A stretch of DNA of 27,506 bases from positions 1-27,506 of the forward strand of contig DFOV01000173.1 in NCBI GenBank assembly GCA_002376965.1, given 5' to 3'. Positions 1 to 8,985 of the stretch are shown here, piece after piece. A program made the position numbers and the translations under genes. Numbering within the stretch: the stretch's first letter is position 1; each line of letters opens with the position of its first letter. The notes beneath the pieces are model-generated. The model was not told the origin of the DNA. It saw only the letters and a program-made list of their open reading frames with translations, and ran no database searches. This DNA comes from Gammaproteobacteria bacterium UBA3532 (GTDB lineage: Bacteria > Pseudomonadota > Gammaproteobacteria > Enterobacterales > UBA3532).

Positions 1-1572
1 GCGAAACGCTGGATCGAACGGTTAAACCATCCTCAAAAGCCGTCTTGGTCAAAGAAGGCTAAGAGCTATCTGTCTTCTGACTACTGGATTGATTTGGCGT
101 TAGAGAAAAATCCCTATGGTCGTCGCTTTTTGTTTACTCAGGCTCGCGATAAAACGCTGGCGAAAACGAAAGGGCTGTTTCCTGCTCCTGAGCGCATTAT
201 TGATGTAGTGGAGACCGCCTTCGAGAGTGATGCTCCAGTGAACGCTGGCTATGAAGCGGAGAAAACCGCGTTTGGGCAGTTAATTCACTCACCTCAGTCT
301 CGCGCACTGGTCGGGCTTTTTCGCCATTCTACTGCCTTAAAAAAAGCGACATACGGCAATAAGCAGCCAGCGGTCACTAACGTCGGAGTACTGGGAGCGG
401 GCCTGATGGGCGCAGGCATTGCCTATGTTTCTGTCGCCAATGCCAAAGTACGTGTACGCCTCAAAGATCGCGATGAACAAGGGTTGGCTGCAGGTATTCG
501 TTATCAATGGAATTGCCTCAAGCCAAAACTTAAACGCCGTTTTATATCGCCATTGGATGTTGAGAAGCATATGGCGATGTTAACGCCAACGACAGACTAT
601 TCCGGTTTTGCTTCCGCCGATATAGTGATCGAAGCTGTTTTTGAAGATCTTGAGCTCAAGCATCAGATGTTAAAGGATATTGAGCAGGTCAACCCCAATG
701 CGATATTTGCCTCCAATACCTCCTCAATCCCAATTAGTCGCATTGCTGAAAAAGCCACAAACCCGCAAAATGTGGTGGGGATGCACTATTTTTCGCCGGT
801 AGAAAAAATGCCGCTGTTGGAGATTATCACCACCGAGCATACCTCTCCCGAGGTTGTTCAACGCTGCGTAGACTTCGGTCATCAACAGGGTAAAGTGGTG
901 ATTGTAGTGAACGATGGCCCTGGCTTTTACACCAGTAGAATACTCGTACCCTATCTGAATGAAGCGGCAAACTTATTGCTGGAAGGCTATCCCATCGATG
1001 ATATTGATCATGCGCTGGTCGAGTGTGGCTTTCCCGTCGGTCCTTTTGCACTGCTGGATGAGGTAGGTATAGATGTAGCTATGAAGATTGCGCCCATTAT
1101 GGAACAAGCATTTCCTGAACGTATGCAGGTATGCTCGGCGTTGGTAAAACTCGCAGAAGATGGGCGTAAAGGGCGAAAAAATAAACGCGGCTTTTATCGT
1201 TATGATGTGAAGCCTAAAAAGGGCCAAAAGCCTGTAGATGAGAGTATTTACAAGTTGCTCAATGTTGAGCTGCGTCATGTTAAAGATCGGAGCAAATTGG
1301 CTCAGCGCTGCATTTTGGCGATGATCAATGAAGCCATTTATTGTTTGGAAGACGGTACGCTTTCTTCTGCAACGGATGGCGATATTGGGGCTGTCTTTGG
1401 TTTGGGCTTTCCACCAGGTAAGGGAGGGCCGTTCAAATATGTGGATATAAAAGGTGCCAGGCAGGTAGTTGAAGCGCTGGAGCAGTTGAGTGAAGAAGTA
1501 GGGCCTCGTTTTACGCCTGCTCAACGTTTGCTCACCCATTATCAACGTAATCAGAGGTTTTACGGCAGATGA
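1..1572 (+). CDS. fadJ: Fatty acid oxidation complex alpha subunit FadJ, 5'-truncated by window edge
   Basis: The bifunctional beta-oxidation enzyme (enoyl-CoA hydratase plus L-3-hydroxyacyl-CoA dehydrogenase) acts in the cytoplasm with a FadI thiolase. The frame is open from base 1 to TGA at 1570-1572, so the gene begins outside the window. The visible 523 codons hold the end of the hydratase part, the linker typical of FadJ (PAPERIIDVV), the Rossmann motif GVLGAGLMGAGIA at about visible residues 128-140, the catalytic-histidine segment GMHYFSPVEKMPLLEII (His about 262) and both C-terminal 3HCDH domains. Against a usual length near 710-720, roughly 190 N-terminal residues are missing. The linker and hydratase remnant favour FadJ over FadB. 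A TTG at 94 is not a start, because coding similarity continues upstream. The stop overlaps the next gene by 4 bases (ATGA), implying one operon. Confidence 0.93.
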   Translation, partial: AKRWIERLNHPQKPSWSKKAKSYLSSDYWIDLALEKNPYGRRFLFTQARDKTLAKTKGLFPAPERIIDVVETAFESDAPVNAGYEAEKTAFGQLIHSPQSRALVGLFRHSTALKKATYGNKQPAVTNVGVLGAGLMGAGIAYVSVANAKVRVRLKDRDEQGLAAGIRYQWNCLKPKLKRRFISPLDVEKHMAMLTPTTDYSGFASADIVIEAVFEDLELKHQMLKDIEQVNPNAIFASNTSSIPISRIAEKATNPQNVVGMHYFSPVEKMPLLEIITTEHTSPEVVQRCVDFGHQQGKVVIVVNDGPGFYTSRILVPYLNEAANLLLEGYPIDDIDHALVECGFPVGPFALLDEVGIDVAMKIAPIMEQAFPERMQVCSALVKLAEDGRKGRKNKRGFYRYDVKPKKGQKPVDESIYKLLNVELRHVKDRSKLAQRCILAMINEAIYCLEDGTLSSATDGDIGAVFGLGFPPGKGGPFKYVDIKGARQVVEALEQLSEEVGPRFTPAQRLLTHYQRNQRFYGR

Positions 1573-1874
1573 AAAAAGTAACCATTACTATCACTTTTTG
1601 TACCCAGTGCCGCTGGTTGATGCGTGCAGGGTGGGTGGCTCAGGAGTTGTTGGTAACTTTTGAAGAGAATATTGCTCAAGTTGCATTGGAGCCTGGAACC
1701 GGTGGTATTTTTCGTGTTTGTGTTGACGGTGAGGTTATTTGGGATAGGAAAGAACAAGGTCGCTTTCCCGAGCTGAGAGAGCTCAAACAAGCCGTACGCG
1801 ATATTGTTGATCCAGATCGTTCACTTGGTCACAGTGATAGCCCTGTTGAAGTCAGGTACGATACGGATGAATAA
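1569..1874 (+). CDS. SelT/SelW/SelH (Rdx) family thioredoxin-like protein
   Basis: A 101-residue protein with the Rdx signature: a first beta strand ending in FCTQC (Cys11 and Cys14, CxxC), then RWLMRAGWVAQELL and a later GTGGIFRV, IWDRK and RFPE. The family has a thioredoxin-like fold and is related to animal selenoprotein W; here both active positions are cysteine and no in-frame UGA is seen. The physiological substrate of bacterial members is not established. The ATG overlaps the fadJ stop by 4 bases and the 3' end overlaps ggt by 8 bases, so all three genes are probably co-translated. A thiol-redox role beside a glutathione-cleaving enzyme is an inference from context. No other annotation fits better. 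Confidence 0.9.
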   Translation: MKKVTITITFCTQCRWLMRAGWVAQELLVTFEENIAQVALEPGTGGIFRVCVDGEVIWDRKEQGRFPELRELKQAVRDIVDPDRSLGHSDSPVEVRYDTDE

Positions 1875-3585
1875 AATAGTTTTATGTATATTGGCCGCTA
1901 CGCTGCTTGTCACCTCAATAGGTGGCATGGCAGCCACTCCACCTATTATTGACTATCATCAACCTTTCCACTCCCAGGTTGCAAGACAGGGGATGGTTGT
2001 CAGTCAGGAAGCCAGAGCCAGCCAAGTCGGGCAGAAATTGCTGCAGCAAGGAGGTAATGCCGTTGATGCTGCTGTTGGCGTTGGATTGGCTTTGGCCGTT
2101 ACATTGCCCAGAGCTGGAAATTTAGGTGGTGGTGGTTTCATGCTGGTGCATATGGCGGGTAAAGAAACCATTGCGCTCGACTATCGAGAGATGGCACCGA
2201 AAGCATCACACCGAGATATGTTTCTGGCAGAAGATGGGCAAGTTGATAGTCATGCCTCGCGCTATAGTTATTTGAGCAGTGGCGTACCCGGAACCGTAGC
2301 TGGCTTATATCATGCGCACAAAAAATGGGGTAAGTTGCCTTTTGAAAAGGTTATTGCCCCAGCCATTGTATTGGCAGAGCAAGGTATTGAAGTGACCGAT
2401 TCATTAGCCTCGGCTTTGCAACGCCGTGCTGATCATTTAAAGAAAAATTCGGAATCTCTACGAGTCTATTTTAAGCCAGATGGCGAGGCCTATCAGCCTG
2501 GCGAGCGCCTGATACAGCATGATCTGGCGTGGTCACTGAAGCAAATACAGCAAAAAGGTGCCGACGCCTTCTACCGAGGGCTTATTGCTGACAAGATCGT
2601 GGCAGACATGCAACGACATGACGGTTTGATTACTCATGACGATCTTCGTGGGTATCGAGTAGTCGAGCGAAGTCCCATTAGTGGCGATTATAAAGGGCAC
2701 CAGGTTTTATCTATGCCACCCCCCAGTTCTGGCGGCGTGCATCTAATCCAGATGCTTAATATTCTCTCTGGTGTGCCGCTAGAATCCTTTGGGCACAACA
2801 GCGCAAAGTCGATTCATTGGATGGCTGAGAGCATGAAATACGCATACGCAGACCGTAGCCAGTATTTAGGCGATCCCGACTTTGTCGATGTACCAGTAAA
2901 GCGGCTTACCTCAATGGCCTATGCCACCGAACTCCGAAAACGTATTGATCCCAAGAAGGCTACGCCATCGGATAATATTCGTCCAGGGCAGTATTTGGCC
3001 CATGAAAGCCGTGACACGACCCATTTTTCTGTTATCGATAAAGAGGGTAATGCCGTATCGAATACTTATACGCTTAACTTTAGCTTTGGTAACGGGCATA
3101 CGGTAGCTGGCACTGGCATCTTATTAAACAATGAAATGGATGACTTTTCGGCTAAGCCGGGAGTTCCTAATGCCTATGGGCTGCTAGGTGCTGAAGCGAA
3201 TGCTATCGAGCCTGACAAGCGACCATTAAGCTCTATGTCGCCTACCTTGGTGTTGAAAGACGGAAAGGTTGTTATGGCAACGGGCAGTCCTGGTGGAAGT
3301 ACCATTATTACCATTGTGTTGCAGCAAGTACTAAATGTTCTAACGTATGATCTAAATTTGGCCACTGCTGTAGCCAGTCCACGGATCCATCATCAATGGT
3401 ATCCAGATAAGGTAAGGGTTGAATTTGGTGTTTCAGCCGACACACAAAATATCCTTCAATCAATGGGGCATAATGTAGAAAGAACGCGCACGATGGGCAG
3501 TGTGCAGGCCATTTTGTATAATAATGGACTTTTCTATGGCTTTAGCGATCCGCGTCGACCCGGCGGAGCTGCTGTGGGCTTTTAG
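1867..3585 (+). CDS. ggt: Gamma-glutamyltranspeptidase, periplasmic
   Basis: This N-terminal nucleophile hydrolase cleaves the gamma-glutamyl bond of glutathione and transfers or hydrolyses the glutamyl group. The 572-residue product starts with a signal peptide (MNKIVLCILAATLLVTSIGG, then MAA), which supports ATG 1867 over the longer frame starting upstream at 1804. The autoprocessing site is DTTHFSVIDKEGNAVSNTY; by comparison with the E. coli enzyme the nucleophile is the first Thr (about residue 384), which becomes the N-terminus of the small subunit. Further family motifs are NLGGGGFM, PPPSSGG, PLSSMSPTLV and the oxyanion-hole stretch GSPGGSTII. The length is close to the 580 residues of E. 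coli Ggt. The start lies inside the end of the Rdx gene. No clear terminator follows. Confidence 0.95.
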   Translation: MNKIVLCILAATLLVTSIGGMAATPPIIDYHQPFHSQVARQGMVVSQEARASQVGQKLLQQGGNAVDAAVGVGLALAVTLPRAGNLGGGGFMLVHMAGKETIALDYREMAPKASHRDMFLAEDGQVDSHASRYSYLSSGVPGTVAGLYHAHKKWGKLPFEKVIAPAIVLAEQGIEVTDSLASALQRRADHLKKNSESLRVYFKPDGEAYQPGERLIQHDLAWSLKQIQQKGADAFYRGLIADKIVADMQRHDGLITHDDLRGYRVVERSPISGDYKGHQVLSMPPPSSGGVHLIQMLNILSGVPLESFGHNSAKSIHWMAESMKYAYADRSQYLGDPDFVDVPVKRLTSMAYATELRKRIDPKKATPSDNIRPGQYLAHESRDTTHFSVIDKEGNAVSNTYTLNFSFGNGHTVAGTGILLNNEMDDFSAKPGVPNAYGLLGAEANAIEPDKRPLSSMSPTLVLKDGKVVMATGSPGGSTIITIVLQQVLNVLTYDLNLATAVASPRIHHQWYPDKVRVEFGVSADTQNILQSMGHNVERTRTMGSVQAILYNNGLFYGFSDPRRPGGAAVGF

Positions 3586-3678
3586 GGACTTTAATTTGCG
3601 GGGAAGGGTTAGTTGAAGTGGAATAGTTAGCCAAAACGACTAAACTTTAACCATTGAACGAGTGTCGAATTCTATATA

Positions 3679-3700
3679 GTAACCAGCTCTAGCCGGTTAC
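3679..3700 (+). other. Short inverted repeat before the FliL-like gene
   Basis: GTAACC and GGTTAC flank a partly self-complementary centre (GCT/AGC), giving a hairpin in the 149-base gap between ggt and the next gene. No T-run follows, so it is not a convincing terminator; it could be a weak one or a leader structure about 35 bases before the GTG start. Confidence 0.3.
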
Positions 3701-3734
3701 TTGCTTCGTTTCGGATTAGGTCTAGGAGGTTGTT

Positions 3735-4190
3735 GTGGTTCGCGGTTTGTTAATCTGCATTTTACTTCTCAGTGGCGTTTGTCATCAAACCGTTGCTTTG
3801 GCTAATGCTGCGAGTGTCATTGCCGAAGATAATAAGAAGCGTAAAGCTGTAGAGAAAAAAGCCAAAATCGGCTACTACCAGATTGATAATCAGATTGTTG
3901 CCAACTATGACAACGAAACATCTCGTGGAAAAATTGGTTGGGTTAAAATGCGTATTCAGCTTCAGCTGATTGATAAGGAGTATACGCAAAAGGTGTGGAA
4001 TCATGAGCCTTTGATTAAAGACATCATTGTAAAGGAAATGCTCAAACAGGAAAAAGAGCAGGTACAAACTGCCGAGGGACAAGAAGCTTTTCGACAAACC
4101 ACGGCACAAAAAATAAAAGAGCGTTTAGAACAAGAAACTGGAGAGCCTTTGATCAAGGATATGCTCTTTACTCAGTTCATGTGGTACTAG
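3735..4190 (+). CDS. FliL-domain periplasmic protein (orphan)
   Basis: A 151-residue protein matching the FliL superfamily over its C-terminal two thirds: YYQIDNQIVANY (the usual 'Y..L..F.VN' strand), a MRIQLQL strand, a helix rich in charged residues, TAEGQEAFRQ and the ending IKDMLFTQFMWY, which corresponds to the IEDVLFTSFVVQ-type FliL ending. Flagellar FliL has one transmembrane helix; here the N-terminus looks like a cleavable signal peptide with a possible signal-peptidase I site ALA-NA near residues 21-23, followed by a lysine-rich stretch. GTG 3735 is chosen because AGGAGG at 3724-3729 lies 5 bases upstream. No flagellar genes are present, so a role in the flagellar motor cannot be assumed. 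It precedes the oad operon but is separated by 174 bases with a possible promoter. Confidence 0.75.
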   Translation: MVRGLLICILLLSGVCHQTVALANAASVIAEDNKKRKAVEKKAKIGYYQIDNQIVANYDNETSRGKIGWVKMRIQLQLIDKEYTQKVWNHEPLIKDIIVKEMLKQEKEQVQTAEGQEAFRQTTAQKIKERLEQETGEPLIKDMLFTQFMWY

Positions 4191-4244
4191 CTGCTCTTTC
4201 TATGACGACTTTGCTCGGAAAGCCCTAGCCTCGACCAATAGTTT

Positions 4245-4253
4245 TGATATACT
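4245..4253 (+). promoter_or_regulatory. Possible extended -10 promoter for oadGAB
   Basis: TGATATACT matches the extended -10 form (TG-N-TATACT), about 110 bases before oadG. The -35 hexamer at a 17-base spacing is poor. A TTGACA at 4328-4333 is a good -35 hexamer but has no matching -10 box. Both observations are by eye. Confidence 0.35.
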
Positions 4254-4364
4254 AGCCGACTATAAATTTTCTTAATCATCATGCAATGGTCAAGATAGCG
4301 TCATGCAGTTGTTGCTTGTTCGCGTTATTGACATTGTTTTTGACTGACTAACAACAGGTTCGTG

Positions 4365-4619
4365 ATGAATATAGCTGAATTAATGAGCGAAGGCGTATAC
4401 GTTATGCTGGTTGGCATGGGCGTCGTTTTTGGATTTCTTGGCGTGCTTATTTTTTGTACCAGCACAATGTCTTCTCTGATTTCTCGATATTTTCCTGTCG
4501 AAGAAGCCAAACCAGCTCCAAAGCGGCGAAATGTAAAAAACACTAGCCAATCAGCCCGCAAAAGTGATGACGAGCTGGCAGCTATTAGTGCCGCTATCCA
4601 TCATCATCGCAATAAATAA
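4365..4619 (+). CDS. oadG: Oxaloacetate decarboxylase gamma subunit
   Basis: The small membrane subunit of the sodium-translocating oxaloacetate decarboxylase, linking the soluble alpha subunit to the membrane beta subunit. The 84-residue product has one N-terminal transmembrane helix (about residues 11-32), a Pro/Lys-rich linker (EEAKPAPKRR) and a C-terminal tail DDELAAISAAIHHHRNK. The histidine cluster is typical of the family, whose gamma-subunit tail binds zinc and the alpha subunit. ATG 4365 is preferred over the adjacent GTG 4362 although neither has a strong Shine-Dalgarno sequence. The gene order oadG-oadA-oadB is standard. Confidence 0.92.
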   Translation: MNIAELMSEGVYVMLVGMGVVFGFLGVLIFCTSTMSSLISRYFPVEEAKPAPKRRNVKNTSQSARKSDDELAAISAAIHHHRNK

Positions 4620-4664
4620 TCATTTTTCTATTGACGATCCTCTAACGTATGAAGGAGTGAACGC

Positions 4665-6443
4665 ATGTCTAAATTAGGCATAACCGATGTAGTTTTGAGA
4701 GATGCTCATCAATCATTGTTTGCGACCCGGATGCGCATTGATGACATGTTGCCCATCGCTGAGAAGTTGGACAAAGTTGGCTATTGGTCACTAGAGACTT
4801 GGGGCGGTGCAACATTTGATTCATGTATCCGATTCATCGGAGAGGACCCTTGGGAGCGTATCCGTCGCTTAAAAGCCGCTATGCCAAATACTCCAATGCA
4901 AATGCTGCTGCGCGGTCAGAATTTGCTTGGATATCGTCACTACGCCGATGATGTGGTTAATAAGTTCGTAGAACGCGCTGCAACCAATGGGGTTGACGTA
5001 TTCCGTATTTTTGATGCGATGAATGATGTCCGCAATTTGACAACGGCAATTGATGCAACCAAAAAAGCCGGAAAGCATGCCCAGGGTACTATCTCTTATA
5101 CAGTCAGTCCCGTTCATACTGTGGATGCCTGGGTCGACATGGCTAAGGTACTTGAAGAAAAAGGCTGCGACTCTATCTGTATTAAAGATATGGCCGGATT
5201 GCTTAAACCATACGTTGCCGAAGAGCTTGTTTCCAAAATAAAAGAAGCTGTATCGCTTCCACTGCAGCTGCATTGCCATGCTACCACAGGGCTAAGCACG
5301 TCGACCATCTTGAAAGCCGTCGAAGCTGGTATCGATAATGTTGATACGGCTATCTCATCGATGAGTATGACCTATGGGCACTCTCCAACCGAGTCCGTTG
5401 TTTCTATTCTTGAAGGGACAGGTCGTGATACAGGACTAGATATTTACCTGTTGGAAGAGATTGCCGGTTACTTCCGCGAAGTTCGCAAGAAATACGCCAA
5501 GTTTGAAGGAAGCCTGAAAGGTGTTGACTCGCGTATTCTCGTTGCACAAGTTCCGGGCGGCATGCTGACCAACATGGAAAGTCAGCTTAAGGAGCAGGGA
5601 GCCGGTGATCGCTTAGATGACGTGTTGGCGGAAATTCCTAAAGTGCGTAAAGATCTTGGCTATTTACCGTTGGTTACGCCAACCTCGCAGATTGTTGGTA
5701 CTCAGGCAGTATTAAATGTTCTAACCGGTGAGCGCTACAAGTCAATCTCCAAGGAAACAGCTGGTGTATTGAAGGGCGAATATGGTAAGGCCCCTGCTGA
5801 TGTCAATGCTGAGCTTCAAAAGCGCGTTTTAGAAGGCAAAGAAGCGATTACCTGCCGGCCAGCAGACTTGCTGGATCCAGAAATGGATACGCTAACCAAA
5901 GAGCTTGAATCTGTCGCTGCCGAAAAAGGTATCACACTGTGTGAGAGCAAAATCGACGATGTGTTAACCTATGCATTGTTCCCGCAAATTGGTCTTAAAT
6001 TCCTCCAAAACAGAGGCAATCCTGATGCCTTTGAGCCTGCTCCAACAGGAGTGGAAGCAGCTAAGTCAGCGGCTAAAGCCACCTCTCCAGCAAGGACCGC
6101 TTCGTCTGGCCCTGCTGTATATACCGTTAAAGTGAATGGTAATGCCTATGTAGTGCAGGTGGATGAGGGCGGCGAAGTGAGTTCGTCTCAGGCGGTTTCG
6201 AACGCAGCACCTGCGCCAGTTGGTGGGGAAGGTCTAGATGTTTCGGCACCACTAGCGGGTAATATATTCAAAGTATTGGTTCAGGAAGGTGATGAAGTCG
6301 CCGAGGGTGACGTCATTATGGTTCTAGAAGCGATGAAGATGGAGACGGAAGTTCGTTCCTCTTCAGCGGGAACGATACAGGCCATTCATGTCAAAGAGGG
6401 CGACTCGGTTGCCGTTGGCGATGCACTTCTTTGTATAGGGTAA
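4665..6443 (+). CDS. oadA: Oxaloacetate decarboxylase alpha subunit, biotin-carrying
   Basis: Carries the carboxyltransferase step: CO2 is moved from oxaloacetate to biotin, leaving pyruvate. The 592-residue protein has an HMGL-like TIM-barrel domain with metal and catalytic residues visible as [13 protein letters not shown] (Asp13), CIKDMAG (Lys174) and HCHATTG (His203, His205), then the conserved PYC/OadA region, an Ala/Pro-rich linker near residues 470-515, and a C-terminal biotinyl domain with EAMKMET (biotinylated Lys558). The start has a good Shine-Dalgarno sequence (AAGGAG, 7 bases away). Methylmalonyl-CoA decarboxylase and pyruvate carboxylase B subunits share domains, but the adjacent oadG and oadB settle the assignment. 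Confidence 0.96.
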   Translation: MSKLGITDVVLRDAHQSLFATRMRIDDMLPIAEKLDKVGYWSLETWGGATFDSCIRFIGEDPWERIRRLKAAMPNTPMQMLLRGQNLLGYRHYADDVVNKFVERAATNGVDVFRIFDAMNDVRNLTTAIDATKKAGKHAQGTISYTVSPVHTVDAWVDMAKVLEEKGCDSICIKDMAGLLKPYVAEELVSKIKEAVSLPLQLHCHATTGLSTSTILKAVEAGIDNVDTAISSMSMTYGHSPTESVVSILEGTGRDTGLDIYLLEEIAGYFREVRKKYAKFEGSLKGVDSRILVAQVPGGMLTNMESQLKEQGAGDRLDDVLAEIPKVRKDLGYLPLVTPTSQIVGTQAVLNVLTGERYKSISKETAGVLKGEYGKAPADVNAELQKRVLEGKEAITCRPADLLDPEMDTLTKELESVAAEKGITLCESKIDDVLTYALFPQIGLKFLQNRGNPDAFEPAPTGVEAAKSAAKATSPARTASSGPAVYTVKVNGNAYVVQVDEGGEVSSSQAVSNAAPAPVGGEGLDVSAPLAGNIFKVLVQEGDEVAEGDVIMVLEAMKMETEVRSSSAGTIQAIHVKEGDSVAVGDALLCIG

Positions 6444-6449
6444 TGTAGC

Positions 6450-7721
6450 ATGGATGGATTATTAGTTTTATGGCAGTCAACTGGGCTCGCAAATTTCCAG
6501 CTGCCCGAGCTTATTATGATTGCTGTGGGTTTTGGCTTGCTTTACTTGGCCATCGCTAAGGGCTTTGAGCCATTGCTTCTGTTGCCTATCGGCTTTGGTG
6601 CAATTATAAGTAATATTCCTGTTGCCGGTCTTTCCATGTCTGCCGCAGAGTATGCGCTTCATTATGGTGGCGCTGAAATTGCTCAACTGTTACAAGATGT
6701 GCTTGGTGGGGTTAAGTACAGCTCCGCATCGATAGGGTTACAGGCGAAAGCCAATTTAATTGCTCAAGAGTATGGCTTTACCCATGGTGTCCTCTATCAC
6801 TTCTATAACGTGGGCATTGGCTCTGGCGTATTTCCGTTGTTGATCTTCATGGGCGTTGGTGCCTTAACAGATTTCGGTGCATTATTAGCGAATCCTAAGA
6901 TGTTGTTGTTAGGCGCTGCCGCGCAGTTCGGTATCTTCGCTACCCTAATCGGTGCTTTAGCGATGAACATGATTCCATCTTTCGAGTTCACGCTGGCCGA
7001 TGCATCGGCTATTGCGATCATTGGTGGAGCAGACGGGCCAACGGCTATATTTTTGGCGTCGAAACTTGCTCCAGAATTGCTTGGAGCAATAGCTGTAGCT
7101 GCGTACTCTTACATGGCTTTGGTGCCAATTATCCAACCGCCAATAATGAAGGCTTTGACCACTAAAGAAGAACGTTCCATCGTGATGGAGCAACTTCGCC
7201 CTGTATCTCGTGTTGAGAAAATGTTATTCCCTCTGGCGGTTTTATTGTTATGTGCGCTGTTTTTGCCATCAGCTGCACCGCTAATCGGGATGTTTTGCTT
7301 AGGAAACTTAATGCGTGAGACCGGTGTAGTGGATCGGTTAAGTAAAACGGCACAGAATGAGCTGATCAATACTGTTACCATTTTCCTTGGTTTGGCCGTT
7401 GGATCTAAATTACAGGCCGAGAAGTTCCTAACCGTTGAAACACTGGGGATTCTCGCTCTTGGAGCCGTAGCATTTTGTATTGGTACCGCTGCTGGCGTAT
7501 TGATGGCGAAGTTAATGTCCAAAATGACTGGTGGTAAAATCAATCCATTGGTTGGGGCTGCTGGCGTTTCTGCTGTACCCATGGCCGCTCGGGTGGTGAA
7601 TAAGGTGGGGCTTGAGTCTAACCCTCATAACTTCCTGTTAATGCATGCGATGGGGCCTAACGTTGCCGGTGTGTTAGGTTCGGCTGTTGCGGCTGGTGTC
7701 TTGCTTGCTTTAGCTGGTTAG
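6450..7721 (+). CDS. oadB: Oxaloacetate decarboxylase beta subunit, sodium pump
   Basis: The integral membrane subunit that decarboxylates carboxybiotin and uses the energy to export sodium. The 423-residue protein is hydrophobic throughout, with many predicted transmembrane helices. Key family motifs are present: [12 protein letters not shown] (the Asp, about residue 195, corresponds to the essential aspartate of the Klebsiella subunit) and the C-terminal [19 protein letters not shown] with [23 protein letters not shown] 6450 is 6 bases after the oadA stop with only a weak ribosome site, suggesting translational coupling. The operon ends at the terminator immediately downstream. Together the three genes suggest use of a sodium gradient, consistent with a marine habitat (inference). 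Confidence 0.95.
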   Translation: MDGLLVLWQSTGLANFQLPELIMIAVGFGLLYLAIAKGFEPLLLLPIGFGAIISNIPVAGLSMSAAEYALHYGGAEIAQLLQDVLGGVKYSSASIGLQAKANLIAQEYGFTHGVLYHFYNVGIGSGVFPLLIFMGVGALTDFGALLANPKMLLLGAAAQFGIFATLIGALAMNMIPSFEFTLADASAIAIIGGADGPTAIFLASKLAPELLGAIAVAAYSYMALVPIIQPPIMKALTTKEERSIVMEQLRPVSRVEKMLFPLAVLLLCALFLPSAAPLIGMFCLGNLMRETGVVDRLSKTAQNELINTVTIFLGLAVGSKLQAEKFLTVETLGILALGAVAFCIGTAAGVLMAKLMSKMTGGKINPLVGAAGVSAVPMAARVVNKVGLESNPHNFLLMHAMGPNVAGVLGSAVAAGVLLALAG

Positions 7722-7741
7722 AATCATTAGGCACACCCAAT

Positions 7742-7779
7742 AAAAAAAGCCTGGTCTAGAAGTGGACCGGGCTTTTTTT
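7742..7779. terminator. Bidirectional Rho-independent terminator
   Basis: A 15-base stem (arms 7742-7756 and 7765-7779, one G-T wobble in the middle) with an 8-base loop. One arm starts with seven A and the other ends with seven T, so the hairpin is followed by a U-run on either strand. It can end both oadGAB and the convergent DUF938 gene, whose stop codon overlaps the last two bases. Confidence 0.92.
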
Positions 7780-8383
7780 ATTCGCGGTGGTAGGTGAACT
7801 CAAGAATTAGATTGTTGGCTGGCATACAGTGTTCCTGTTTAAACGCGAACCCATTTTCATTCCCTTGTTGAATGACCCACTGCTTGTCTTTCACTCCACT
7901 ACCTGGAAACCGTTGTTTAATTCGTTGGTCAAGTTGATAGTTTCCTTCGCTAACAAACCGTCCGTTATCGTTAAATGGCCCGTAAAACAGCGCGGCTGAA
8001 CCATCGACTAATACCTCGGGAAGATGTCGAAACATTGATTCAACCTGGTTTTGACTCATGATATGAAGGGTATTGGATGAGTAGATGCCATCGAAGCGTT
8101 CGGACAGTTTCCAAGGCTGGCTTTCAACACTAAGTGGAACGGGTGGCAGTATATTGGGAAGGTTTGCTTCTTCAAGCCAAAGCGACATCCCGGCAATTTT
8201 GTCTGCTAAGTCAGTGGGTTGCCAAAGAAGGTGGGCCAGGTTTTGACCGAAGTAGACTGCATGCTGGCCGGTTCCTGAACCGATTTCCAATATGCGTTGG
8301 CAGAACTGAAATGATGATTGTAGTACAGCTAGAATGGGTATTTTGTTTCTATCGCTAGCTTCTATAAAAGGCTTGGTTGTCAT
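7778..8383 (-). CDS. DUF938 family SAM-dependent methyltransferase
   Basis: A 201-residue class I methyltransferase-like protein. The SAM-binding motif I is visible as ILEIGSGTGQHAVYF, followed by WQPTDL, the post-motif SNTLHIMS and YGPFNDNGRFVSEGNYQLD, which is diagnostic of the DUF938 family (a homologous human protein is METTL26). Its substrate is not known. ATG 8383 is chosen over the in-frame ATG at 8410 because GGAG lies 5 bases upstream and the family begins with a short polar sequence before FIEASDRNK. It is divergent from syd with only 56 bases between the two starts, so their promoters must be close or overlapping. Confidence 0.9.
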   Translation of the reverse strand: MTTKPFIEASDRNKIPILAVLQSSFQFCQRILEIGSGTGQHAVYFGQNLAHLLWQPTDLADKIAGMSLWLEEANLPNILPPVPLSVESQPWKLSERFDGIYSSNTLHIMSQNQVESMFRHLPEVLVDGSAALFYGPFNDNGRFVSEGNYQLDQRIKQRFPGSGVKDKQWVIQQGNENGFAFKQEHCMPANNLILEFTYHRE

Positions 8384-8439
8384 ATAGGCTCCATATTGGG
8401 ATACACTCAAGATGTTAAAATAGAAACGGAGAAAGTTAC

Positions 8440-8985
8440 ATGTTTTCTAAGGAAATATTAGCTGCTTTTTTTGATACGTATGTTGAGTTATGGAAATCCG
8501 AACGTGATTCCTTACCTATGGCAGGCTTCGATAAAGAGTGGCCTTCTCCTTGCACTCGTGAAGTCTTGGGCGAGAAAGCAAGTTGGTTACCGGTTGAACG
8601 TCAGCCAAAAGGAAGCTTAGCAGGTGTAGGTGACGGGTTTGATACCATTATTCATCCAGATTTAGATACATACTTTAGCAGCTATTTTTCTGACAACATT
8701 AAGGCGCATTTTCAAGATAAGCCGTTGGAGCTGCTTTTTGCCTGGAGTGAAGATGATTTTACTAGGCTGCAAGAAAATCTAATTGGCCATGGTGTGGCAA
8801 AACAAAGAGCCAGGCAAGACTTGACCTTCTTTTTTGCACTAATTGATGATGACCGCTTTCTGAGTATCGAAAATCAATCGGGTAGGGTGGTTCTTGAGGT
8901 GTTGGGGAGTCGAAAAACAACGGTTATTGCCGAGTCAATGACAGATCTATTTGCTGAGCTTAGACCTGCGCTAAATGCGACTTAA
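8440..8985 (+). CDS. syd: SecY-interacting protein Syd
   Basis: A 181-residue acidic cytoplasmic protein matching Syd of E. coli (also 181 residues): SPCTREV near the N-terminus, FDTIIHPDLDTYFSSYFS, and the highly conserved WSEDDFTRLQENLIGH, with the C-terminal VLGSRKTT. Syd binds SecY at the inner membrane and is proposed to check or disturb improperly assembled translocons. It has a good ribosome site (GGAG at 8428-8431). Its stop lies within the last codons of a small convergent gene on the minus strand. Confidence 0.93.
   Translation: MFSKEILAAFFDTYVELWKSERDSLPMAGFDKEWPSPCTREVLGEKASWLPVERQPKGSLAGVGDGFDTIIHPDLDTYFSSYFSDNIKAHFQDKPLELLFAWSEDDFTRLQENLIGHGVAKQRARQDLTFFFALIDDDRFLSIENQSGRVVLEVLGSRKTTVIAESMTDLFAELRPALNAT

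Noticed and set aside
973..1545. 190-codon minus-strand frame inside fadJ
   Set aside because: It is fully antisense to a well-supported 3HCDH coding region, has no recognisable domain and no ribosome site.
3735..3800. Lipoprotein signal in the FliL-like protein (Cys near residue 16)
   Set aside because: The residues before the cysteine (SGV) do not fit the lipobox; an AxA signal-peptidase I site downstream is a better fit.
7109..7582. 157-codon minus-strand frame inside oadB
   Set aside because: It mirrors the hydrophobic codon pattern of oadB and shows no family motif.
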